A DNA stretch of 64,000 nucleotides from Vulcanimicrobiota bacterium (GTDB lineage Bacteria; Vulcanimicrobiota; Vulcanimicrobiia; Vulcanimicrobiales; Vulcanimicrobiaceae). The stretch covers positions 28,660 to 92,659 of the forward strand of contig DAIDGX010000005.1 in the NCBI GenBank assembly GCA_027452165.1, in the 5' to 3' direction. Below the pieces are notes generated by a model. It was not told the DNA's origin, made no database searches, and worked only from the letters and a program-made list of their open reading frames with translations. Below, piece by piece: positions 33,870 to 41,366 of this stretch (position 1 is its first letter; each line of letters begins with the position of its first letter). The translations under genes and the position numbers were made by a program.

Positions 33870-34226
33870 ATGTCGGAGCAACTCAAAGCCCAGATCGATG
33901 CGGAGATCGCCGCGAACACCATCCTCGTGTACGGCAAGGGCACGAAGGCGATGCCGCGCTGCGGCTTCACGCTCGAAACGATCGAGTTCTTCAACTACTT
34001 TGGCTATCCGTTCGAAGTGATCGATGTGCTCGAGAACATGGAGAAGCGCGAAGTGCTCGCCGAGATGACCAATTGGCCAACGCTGCCGAAGGTCTTCATC
34101 AACGGAAAGTTTTACGGCGATACCGATATTCTCGGGCCGATGGCGCAGAACGGCGAGTTACAAACAGTACTGAAAGAGGCCTTCGGGTACGAACCCCAGC
34201 AGAAAACCACGATCAACCTGCACTGA
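33870..34226 (+). CDS. Grx4-type monothiol glutaredoxin with CGFT active site
   Basis: 118 residues, start ATG 33870 after AGGAG. The fold blocks ILVYGKGTKAMPRCGFTLET and NWPTLPKVFINGKFYGDTDI are those of Grx4/GrxD. The active site reads CGFT where nearly all members have CGFS; Ser to Thr should still allow [2Fe-2S] binding with glutathione. BolA is directly upstream, and a sulfurtransferase starts one base after the stop codon, so iron-sulfur cluster or sulfur trafficking is the likely theme. Confidence 0.93.
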   Translation: MSEQLKAQIDAEIAANTILVYGKGTKAMPRCGFTLETIEFFNYFGYPFEVIDVLENMEKREVLAEMTNWPTLPKVFINGKFYGDTDILGPMAQNGELQTVLKEAFGYEPQQKTTINLH

Positions 34227-34227
34227 C

Positions 34228-35076
34228 GTGGCGTACACGACGATCATCGACGCGGCCACGCTCGCGTCTCACCTCGACGATCCGGCCTTTGTCATCATCG
34301 ATTGCCGCCATGCGCTTGCCGATTTCGCGGCGGGACGGCGCATGTACGACGAGGCGCATCTGCCGGGCGCGTTTTTCGCCGACGTCGAGCACGATCTCTC
34401 GGGCAGCAAAACCGGGACGAATGGACGCCATCCGCTGCCCAACCCCGACGTCTTCGCGGCCTTTTTGCGCACGCTCGGCGTGTCGGAGCAGACGCAGATT
34501 GTTGCCTATGATGCGGGAGCCGACATGTTTGCCGCACGACTGTGGATGCTCTGCCGATGGATCGGCCACGATTCGGTAGCGGTGCTCGACGGCGGCATCA
34601 CCGCATGGACCGCCGCGGGACGCCCGACGACGGCGGCGGCCACGCCGCCGCGCCCTGCCGGAACGCAGCAGGCGCACGTTCGCACCGATCTCGTCGTCGA
34701 CGCAGCGTTCGTGCTCGCGCACCTCGGCGACGAGCGCGTGCACGTGATCGACGCGCGCGGCGCCGATCGCTTCGCGGGCCAAAACGAAACGATCGATCCC
34801 GTCGCCGGTCACATTCCCGGCGCCGTGAACCTCCCGTTCAAGGGCAATTACGGCGACGACTTGCGCATCAAAACAGCTGGCGAGTTGCGCACGCGTTTCG
34901 AGCCGATCGGCGACGGGCACACGATCGTGCACCAGTGTGGATCGGGTGTCTCCGCGTGTGCGAACCTGCTCGCGATGGAACATGCCGGGATACGCGGGTC
35001 GCGCATCTATGCCGGCTCGTGGAGCGAGTGGATCGCCGACCCGTCACGCCCGGTGGTGACGCCGCCGCACGGCTAA
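34228..35076 (+). CDS. Sulfurtransferase, tandem rhodanese domains (SseA-like)
   Basis: 282 residues, GTG start one base after the glutaredoxin stop. The inactive N-terminal rhodanese domain spans 1-130 (FVIIDCRHALADFAAGRRMY, DEAHLPGAFFADVEHDLSG). The catalytic domain spans 150-280: HVIDARGADRFAGQNETIDP, GHIPGAVNLPFKGN, and the active-site loop HQCGSGVSACANLLAMEHAG with Cys about 237. The loop CGSGVS is that of 3-mercaptopyruvate sulfurtransferases rather than CRKGVT thiosulfate types. Its last 33 bases overlap the convergent phosphoesterase gene. Confidence 0.9.
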   Translation: MAYTTIIDAATLASHLDDPAFVIIDCRHALADFAAGRRMYDEAHLPGAFFADVEHDLSGSKTGTNGRHPLPNPDVFAAFLRTLGVSEQTQIVAYDAGADMFAARLWMLCRWIGHDSVAVLDGGITAWTAAGRPTTAAATPPRPAGTQQAHVRTDLVVDAAFVLAHLGDERVHVIDARGADRFAGQNETIDPVAGHIPGAVNLPFKGNYGDDLRIKTAGELRTRFEPIGDGHTIVHQCGSGVSACANLLAMEHAGIRGSRIYAGSWSEWIADPSRPVVTPPHG

Positions 35077-36321
35077 GACGCCGAGCACGAGGATCGCCAT
35101 CGCAAGCCCAAGGGCTCCGGCCGCGATGCGATCGCGCACCATCGTTCCCGCACATGCGGCAAACGCTGCACCCGATGTACTCTGCGCGCACCACGCGATG
35201 CGCCAGTCTCCCGGGCCAATGTCGTGAACGCGGCCCGACCACGCATCGTATGCCGCCATCCATCGCGCACGCGTGGCTTGGTCACGCGCGATCGCGCCGT
35301 GCAACGCTCGCACGCTTGCCACATCGAACGCGCGTGCGCCGTACGCCGCATCAAAACTCGGCCGCAGGTGCCATGCGCCGCTCTTGGGATCGTACGCGTA
35401 CGGCGTCACGTCACGTAGCGTGCCGTCGGCCGCAACGCGCAGTTCGAAGAAGGCGGGGTTGTTGCGATAGATCGGCGAGACCGATGACACGATCAGCAAG
35501 GGCACGCCGCCGGCCAAGCGCACATCGTAGCGGTGCGTGTGCGCCGCAATCCCAAATGCGATGTGCTTCGCATTCGCGCGTAGGGTTGCAATAAGGCCCG
35601 CCTGCGCGTCGGAGCGCATGAAGGGCACCGCGACGAGGTTGCGCAGCATCACCGTGCTCGTCGCATCGATGCCAGGCGGGATGTGCATCAGCAACACCGC
35701 GCGAGGTGAGCGCGCGAGTTCCCCAGCAAGCCACGCCGTCTGCGCCCTTGCCGGATCGCCGGCGCTTCGCCGGCAACTGCCACGAAACACGATGGAGTCG
35801 AGGACGGTGTTCAGCACGACCGCATGCACGCCATTCGGCAGCGTTACCGCGTAGTATCCACCGCTGGTAAACGCAGCGACGAAACGCGGCGCCGAACCGT
35901 TACGATCCACGAGCGGAGCATAGATCCGCGCGAGCGCGCGTTGATACGCACCACCGGCCTCGCTGCGGTAATCACCGCACGGATCGTCGTTGTTGCCGAG
36001 CGTCACCAAGAACTGCGCGTGCGGGTAGGCTCGGGCGAGGGCACCGACGATTGCTCGCGTAGCTGCGAGTCCGGCTGCGTTGGCCTGCTGCCCGTGCGCT
36101 CGGGCATGCGCCCCGAAATGATGCGCAAGCATATCGCCACCGATCACGACGACCTGGGGATTGGGCACGTGTGCACGCATCGCCGCAATCGCCGACCGCA
36201 GCAATGCCGGGTTCGTGTCCCGCCCGTACGTGATGTGCGCCCCGCGCGCGTACGGATCGAGATGCACGTCGGAAAGCACGAGCCAACGCGAGAGCACGAG
36301 CGCGAGCACCGCGTGAAGCAT
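35044..36321 (-). CDS. Secreted metallophosphoesterase, sphingomyelinase-like, copy 1
   Basis: 425 residues. Starts with a hydrophobic export signal, then the calcineurin-like metal motifs: WLVLSDVHLDPYARGA (D-x-H), VVVIGGDMLAHHFGAHA (GD), LVTLGNNDDPCGDY (GNND), VLLMHIPPGID and AFGIAAHTHRYDVRL (HTH). GN-ND with a conserved cysteine in the loop resembles acid sphingomyelinase-like phosphodiesterases. A C-terminal transmembrane helix (GALGLAMAILVLGVLAV) and an Arg/His tail suggest anchoring in the inner membrane facing out. It starts three bases after the stop of a longer paralogue. Confidence 0.85.
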   Translation of the reverse strand: MLHAVLALVLSRWLVLSDVHLDPYARGAHITYGRDTNPALLRSAIAAMRAHVPNPQVVVIGGDMLAHHFGAHARAHGQQANAAGLAATRAIVGALARAYPHAQFLVTLGNNDDPCGDYRSEAGGAYQRALARIYAPLVDRNGSAPRFVAAFTSGGYYAVTLPNGVHAVVLNTVLDSIVFRGSCRRSAGDPARAQTAWLAGELARSPRAVLLMHIPPGIDATSTVMLRNLVAVPFMRSDAQAGLIATLRANAKHIAFGIAAHTHRYDVRLAGGVPLLIVSSVSPIYRNNPAFFELRVAADGTLRDVTPYAYDPKSGAWHLRPSFDAAYGARAFDVASVRALHGAIARDQATRARWMAAYDAWSGRVHDIGPGDWRIAWCAQSTSGAAFAACAGTMVRDRIAAGALGLAMAILVLGVLAVRRRHHRA

Positions 36322-36324
36322 GCG

Positions 36325-37797
36325 TTACACCGAAGGTGAGGGGGAAGGCGACGGCGCGGAGCTAGGCGGCGGTGGAGTGGGGGTAGGAGGCGGAGGCGGC
36401 GGCGGATGCGTGGGCAGCGCGGTTTGGATCGTCGGCTTCGCGCACGCACTGTACGAAACCGGATCGAGCGCGATGCCGGCACACCAATAGGCGCGCCACG
36501 TGTCGTCGGGCATCGCCCTCGCGGCGGCGCCGCCGTTGTACACGTCGGCGAAGCGCCGGCGCACGCGTTCGCTGCTAAAGATCGCCGCCTGCGCCGCAGC
36601 GAGATGCCTTGCGTTGAGCGGACCGTTTCCGTACACGCTGTCAAACGCGTACACGCGATTCCAGCGCGCTCGTTCCCGGCCGTCTCGTACAAGCACCGGC
36701 AGGTTCTGCAGCGCATAGACCTGTTCGTTCTCTACCGCGGCCGTCTGCGCATCGACATCGAGCACGGTGAATGAAGGGTTGTTTCCGAAAATGGGGCTGA
36801 GCGACGGCACGAGCAGCATCGGCGTCGCGGGTTTGCTTGCGCCGCCAACGGCAAAGCTGCTCATGTGCGTGTGTCCGAAGATGCCGAAGGCGATCGGCGG
36901 CGTCTGGCCGCCGAGCATCGCGCTCAATGCCTGATTGTACGGTTCGCTCAAGAAGGTGACCGGCTGTTGCGCTGGAGCGTGCAGCGTCGCGTACACGTCC
37001 ACGCCTGGGGGCATGTGGGCGATCAACCAAACCGGGCCATGCAGCGTCGCAAGGGTCTGCTGCAACCACGCAAGCTCCGTTGCACCGGGATCGCTGCCCG
37101 CAACACCGCAGCGGTTACGGTACTTCGCCGACCAAAATACGTCGTTGAGGACGACGGCGTGCGCGCTGCCCGCCGGCAAAGGCGCTACATAGTAGCCCCC
37201 CTTCGCGAAGCTCGCAACGAATGCGTTCGGATCACCGGCTCCGGTCGCGATTGCAAACTCGGCTCCCACATGCGACATGAACGGGCTCCCCGGCGTGCTC
37301 GCATAGTCGCCGCAGGCACTATCGTTGTTTCCGATCGCCGGCAAGATACGCGCCCGCGGGAAGGCAAGCTCGAGTTCGCGCGCAAGAAACGAGATCGTCT
37401 TATCGGTGAATGCGGCGTACGCTGCGTCATCGTGCGCCGCAAACGTTCGATCGAACTTCGCCCGAAATCCGTGCGCGAGAAAATCCCCGTCCACGATCAC
37501 GATCGTGGGATCTGCGACGGCACCTCGCATGGCCTCGAGCGCGGATTCCAAGAGCGCGTCGTTCGTATCGGCCCCGTAACCGGAAAACGCGCGATCCGCC
37601 GAGGCCTCAAACGTGTCCCGCCAACGGCTCGCGGGTTCGGCAACCAAACGCGCAACGAGTCGCGGGTCGGCGAACGGGTTAAAATGAATATCGCTGAGGA
37701 TGAGCCAGTGCTGCTGCACGGGAGGGCTGGAAGCACCCACACGCGCGCCGACGAGGAGCGCACAGGCTGCGAACACGAAGGCCAAGAGTCGGTTCAT
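36325..37797 (-). CDS. Secreted metallophosphoesterase, sphingomyelinase-like, copy 2 with Pro-rich tail
   Basis: 490 residues. Signal peptide MNRLLAFVFAACALLVGARV. Metal motifs match the neighbouring copy: WLILSDIHFNPFADPR, TIVIVDGDFLAHGFRAKF, ILPAIGNNDSACGDYAST, VWLIAHMPPGVDVY and FGIFGHTHMSSFAVGG. The C-terminal 40 residues are almost only Pro, Ser and Thr, where copy 1 has a membrane helix, so the two products probably sit in different places. It probably cleaves phosphodiesters or phosphomonoesters from lipids or nucleotides outside the inner membrane. This is the first gene of the tandem pair. Confidence 0.85.
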   Translation of the reverse strand: MNRLLAFVFAACALLVGARVGASSPPVQQHWLILSDIHFNPFADPRLVARLVAEPASRWRDTFEASADRAFSGYGADTNDALLESALEAMRGAVADPTIVIVDGDFLAHGFRAKFDRTFAAHDDAAYAAFTDKTISFLARELELAFPRARILPAIGNNDSACGDYASTPGSPFMSHVGAEFAIATGAGDPNAFVASFAKGGYYVAPLPAGSAHAVVLNDVFWSAKYRNRCGVAGSDPGATELAWLQQTLATLHGPVWLIAHMPPGVDVYATLHAPAQQPVTFLSEPYNQALSAMLGGQTPPIAFGIFGHTHMSSFAVGGASKPATPMLLVPSLSPIFGNNPSFTVLDVDAQTAAVENEQVYALQNLPVLVRDGRERARWNRVYAFDSVYGNGPLNARHLAAAQAAIFSSERVRRRFADVYNGGAAARAMPDDTWRAYWCAGIALDPVSYSACAKPTIQTALPTHPPPPPPPTPTPPPPSSAPSPSPSPSV

Positions 37798-37827
37798 CTT
37801 CGCACGCGGTTAATCGAAGGAGTCGCC

Positions 37828-38292
37828 ATGTCCCGCTATTGGCTCTTCAAAAGCGAGCCCGACGCGTACAGTTTCGAGCAACTTCGCATCGACGGCTCGA
37901 CGCCGTGGAGCGGCGTGCGCAACTTTCAAGCACGCAACAACATGATGGAGATGCAGACGGGCGATCTCGGCCTCTTCTACCATTCGAGCATTCCGGTACC
38001 GGCCGCCGTCGGCATCGTGAAGGTGGTGCGTACCGCCTACCCCGATTTCACCGCATTCGAGCGGGGCGGCGAGTACTACGATCCCCGCAGCACGCCGGAA
38101 AAACCGATGTGGATGATGGTGGACGTTGCCTACGTCGAACCGCTCGCTTACCCGGTCACGCTCGCGCGGATGCGCGACGAACCGCGCCTGGTCGGCATGG
38201 CGCTGCTCAAACGCGGGCAACGCCTCTCCGTGCAGCCACTCACCCCGCAGGAGTGGAAGATCGTGCGCGAACTCGGCACGCGCGAAGCCTGA
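37828..38292 (+). CDS. EVE (PUA-like) domain protein
   Basis: 154 residues from ATG 37828, preceded by AAGGAG. The whole protein is one EVE domain: SRYWLFKSEPDAYSFEQL, TPWSGVRNFQARNNMMEMQT, GDLGLFYHSSIPVPAAVGIV. Free-standing EVE proteins of this thymocyte-nuclear-protein type are thought to bind modified cytosines or RNA bases. No restriction system is adjacent. A strong terminator follows 10 bases after the stop. Confidence 0.93.
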   Translation: MSRYWLFKSEPDAYSFEQLRIDGSTPWSGVRNFQARNNMMEMQTGDLGLFYHSSIPVPAAVGIVKVVRTAYPDFTAFERGGEYYDPRSTPEKPMWMMVDVAYVEPLAYPVTLARMRDEPRLVGMALLKRGQRLSVQPLTPQEWKIVRELGTREA

Positions 38293-38302
38293 CCCCGAGA
38301 CG

Positions 38303-38339
38303 ACGAAGGGAGCCGCACCGCGGCTCCCTTCGTTTGTTC
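38303..38339 (+). terminator. Strong bidirectional terminator
   Basis: A perfect 14-base stem, ACGAAGGGAGCCGC (38303-38316) with GCGGCTCCCTTCGT (38320-38333), closes a three-base loop and is followed by TTGTT. It lies between the convergent EVE and TonB-receptor genes and can serve both. Confidence 0.88.
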
Positions 38340-38353
38340 TCGCGTACCGGCGC

Positions 38354-41254
38354 TTACGGAAGCGCTTTGGTGAGCACGAAGCGGTAGGTCGCCGGACCGA
38401 GCACGTTTGCTTGCGTCGCGCCGATCTGACCGTTCGCAAGCGGAATCCCAACGCCCTGAGCTTGGAGCGGAAAGAGTCCACTGTACGCATTGAAGATGTT
38501 GTCGCCCGAAACTTGGAACGACAACGTCTTCGAGAGGTTGTAGCGAACCGTCGCATACCCGATGCCGAACGGCGGTTCGTTGAGCGAGTTATTCTTGCCG
38601 TAGAGCGTCTCGCCGATCGCCGCATAGAGGCCGTTCTTGCCGTGGTAGTTCACCTCGGCGTTGCCCTGCAGATACGGGATGTTTTGGTTCGAGAACCCGT
38701 TGTATCCGAGCCCGGCGAACGCGCCCGAACTTGCCGGACCGTACGCGTAGCCGGTGAAGTTCTGGCCCGGAACGATGGCGAGGTTGGTCTGATACAACGA
38801 CGAGCAGTTCGGCGCGGTCTTGTTAATCGCGTAGAAGCAATTCGGCAAGTTGTACGCATACCCGCGCTGCATCGCGCCCGAGATGTCGTAACCAAAACCG
38901 TGTTCCGGCACACGCTTCACCTGAAGCTCGACGCCTTCGAAGCGTGCGTTGTTCAGGTTCGCGCTCGTTGCGTAGAAGACGGGCGTATTTGCCGGAGCGT
39001 ATCCCGGACACGACGGGCCCGCGGGTAGCGAGCCGCAGGTGTACGGGCTTGCGCCGTAACTCGTGATGAAGTGGTTGTAGAGGTTCGTCAGGTAGGTATC
39101 GACCGAGACGAACGTCACATGATCCTTTAGCGCGAGGCTCGCGCCGAGGTCGTACCCGAAGGCCGTCTCGGGTTGCAGGTTATTGTTCACCTGCGTCAGG
39201 GTGGCAACGCCGAGGCTCGAGGTGTAGTTGACGTAGGGAACCTGGCTCAGCAGGTTGAGATACGGCGGCGCGATCGCCGAGCCCGCCGCGAAACGCACCG
39301 CAAGGTTCGACTTCGGACGAAACTCGAGCCCGAAACGTTCGTCGAAATGCGAGGTGTTCGAGGTGTTGAACGTCACGTTCGAGCCGTCGATCAGGCATGA
39401 ACCCGCGCACGCAACCGGGTACGTGCTGCGGTACGTGTTGTCGTACAAGCTCACGGTACCGGTCAACTTCTGACCGAGGATAGCGTGACCGCGCAGCAAG
39501 TAGGTGGTGAAGATCTGACCCGATCCGGTCGGCAGCGCGAGGCTCGTCTTGAGATACGGGCTCGCAAATTGGTCCGAGTTTTTCACCGTGTTCACGCCGG
39601 TGCTCTGATTGTATGACGTGGTCGTCGAGTTGGTCGAATCGACCGCAAACGTGAGGTCGTCGTCGCCAATGGGATGATCGTACTCGAACGAAAGCCCGGC
39701 GAGCTTATCGATCTCGGCCTGGTTGTAGTGATCGAAAAACGCTACCGCTGTTGGGCCGTTGAACGTCGAGGTGATCTTGTTCTCGTAGTTCGTGCCGAAG
39801 AGGTTTTGCGTCACGACGTCGGGCTGCGCGTAGTTGCCGTTCCCCTCGAAGATCAAGCGGTCGATCGACGCATGGTAATACCGTGCGAGAATCGTATCGT
39901 TGCCGAGCGTGGTGCGCACCTCCGCCTGGAGGATCGGTTCGTTGTTGATCTCCTGATCGAGGCCGCCGGGATGGATCGATGTCACGAGTAGCGGCGTCGA
40001 GGGCGCTTTGCCGAGGCCATTCGGATCGAACGTGCCGTTGATCTGCGAGGACGTGTTGCCGTTTTGATCCGCAAACGTTTGGCTTCCGAGATAGCTCACG
40101 GTCGCCGTCGTCGCGTTCGAAAACTTATAGCGCGCCTTCAGCAACTCCGACGTGGAGTTGTAATCGCCGTACACCGAGTAGCAGCACGCATAGAGCTGGT
40201 ACGACGTGTAATTCGCCGAGGCCGTGCCCGGAATCACGGTCTGCGAGTCGTTGTAGTTGAGCACGGTGCCCGTGGCGCCGTTCCAATTGGCGACGCCACC
40301 GGCCGGCGAGTAATTTGCTTGATAGCCGTTCACCGCCGAGGGTTCGTTAATCGTCGCGACGTCGGCAACGAATCCAAGACGGCCGTGACCGACGGTATCC
40401 GAGAGACCGAAGTTCGAGTACGTGCCGCCCCGGCTCGTGATGCCGAACGCGTAATCCGGCGTCGGTTTGAGCGTCGGATCTTTCGTGCGGAAATTCACCG
40501 TGCCGCCGATTGCATAGTTGACCTCGGGCGACATCGCGCCCGGGCCCTTGATCACGTCGGCGCCCGCCAGCATGAAGCTGTTGAGAAACGTGGTGACGTA
40601 GTCGCCGTAGGTGCCGACCGAGAGCGGGTGACCGTCGATCAGCGTCGCGGTCTCGAACGAGAGCGCACCACGAATATTCGGAAACGTGATTGCGCCGGGA
40701 ACGGCGCCGTTGCCGCTCGTTTGCGGCAGGCTGATCTGCACGCCCGGCACCTGGTTGAGCACGCGCGTGATCTGCGGTTGCGCTTGGTCCGAAAAGACCT
40801 GCGCCGAGATCGTATTGATCGCGGCGGTCGAGGTATTGAACGTACCCGCGCCGACCGTTCGGATCGACGCGATCGTGCGCAGGCTGGTCAGGGTCGCCGT
40901 GTGCATCGTGACCGCGAGTTTTTCCACTTCGCCCGCGAAGATCGCGAAATCACTCTGCGTCGCGGTATCGTATCCCGCCTTGTGTAGCGAGATGATGTAG
41001 AGACCGGGCGATATCTGCCCGATCGTAAAGTCGCCGTGCGCGTCGGTTGTGGCGGTATAGGTCTCGGGTCCGCGCACGACCACGGCCGCACCCACGACGG
41101 GGGCACCAGATTCATCGAGCGCGGTACCGGAGACGGAGCCGGTCGTAGCAGCCTGAGCCACCTGGGTTGCAGCGTGCGCCGTTGCCGCACTGATGGGTCC
41201 AACGGCGAAAGCTGCAATCATCATTGCGGCCAGGATGCGAGCGAAACTCTTCAC
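38354..41254 (-). CDS. TonB-dependent outer-membrane receptor with carboxypeptidase-like N-terminal domain (966 residues)
   Basis: 966 residues from GTG 41254, with GGAGG six bases upstream. Signal peptide to about residue 30. A carboxypeptidase-regulatory-like domain spans 38-115 (GSVSGTALDESGAPVVGAAV, GDFTIGQISPGLYIISLHKA). The plug spans about 130-270 (ITFPNIRGALSFETATLIDG, ADVIKGPGAMSPEVNYAIGG). The barrel follows and ends ATYRFVLTKALP; cysteine pairs in extracellular loops (YACCYSVYGDY; CGSLPAGPSCPGYAP) are unusual. Substrate unknown. It is the only gene between the terminator and a phased direct repeat upstream, and follows ppk1. Confidence 0.92.
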   Translation of the reverse strand: MKSFARILAAMMIAAFAVGPISAATAHAATQVAQAATTGSVSGTALDESGAPVVGAAVVVRGPETYTATTDAHGDFTIGQISPGLYIISLHKAGYDTATQSDFAIFAGEVEKLAVTMHTATLTSLRTIASIRTVGAGTFNTSTAAINTISAQVFSDQAQPQITRVLNQVPGVQISLPQTSGNGAVPGAITFPNIRGALSFETATLIDGHPLSVGTYGDYVTTFLNSFMLAGADVIKGPGAMSPEVNYAIGGTVNFRTKDPTLKPTPDYAFGITSRGGTYSNFGLSDTVGHGRLGFVADVATINEPSAVNGYQANYSPAGGVANWNGATGTVLNYNDSQTVIPGTASANYTSYQLYACCYSVYGDYNSTSELLKARYKFSNATTATVSYLGSQTFADQNGNTSSQINGTFDPNGLGKAPSTPLLVTSIHPGGLDQEINNEPILQAEVRTTLGNDTILARYYHASIDRLIFEGNGNYAQPDVVTQNLFGTNYENKITSTFNGPTAVAFFDHYNQAEIDKLAGLSFEYDHPIGDDDLTFAVDSTNSTTTSYNQSTGVNTVKNSDQFASPYLKTSLALPTGSGQIFTTYLLRGHAILGQKLTGTVSLYDNTYRSTYPVACAGSCLIDGSNVTFNTSNTSHFDERFGLEFRPKSNLAVRFAAGSAIAPPYLNLLSQVPYVNYTSSLGVATLTQVNNNLQPETAFGYDLGASLALKDHVTFVSVDTYLTNLYNHFITSYGASPYTCGSLPAGPSCPGYAPANTPVFYATSANLNNARFEGVELQVKRVPEHGFGYDISGAMQRGYAYNLPNCFYAINKTAPNCSSLYQTNLAIVPGQNFTGYAYGPASSGAFAGLGYNGFSNQNIPYLQGNAEVNYHGKNGLYAAIGETLYGKNNSLNEPPFGIGYATVRYNLSKTLSFQVSGDNIFNAYSGLFPLQAQGVGIPLANGQIGATQANVLGPATYRFVLTKALP

Positions 41255-41335
41255 ACATCCTCCAGAAATTCAAAGCAATGGAAAATGCCGCCGTGGCGCA
41301 AGCCGCGACGACATCTCGAGTGTACGGTTGCCAGA

Positions 41336-41366
41336 TTAAGGCAAGGTTATCTCAAGTTACCTTTAG
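41336..41366 (-). promoter_or_regulatory. Phased direct repeats, candidate response-regulator box upstream of the TonB receptor
   Basis: On the plus strand three copies start at 41336, 41347 and 41357: TTAAGGCAAG, TTATCTCAAG and TTACCTTTAG, with spacing of 11 and 10 bases. Read toward the receptor they are CTAAAGGTAA, CTTGAGATAA, CTTGCCTTAA. Such helical phasing is the hallmark of OmpR/PhoB-type regulators, which bind tandem half-sites. A possible -10, TACACT, lies about 17 bases further on. The regulator is unknown. Confidence 0.4.
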
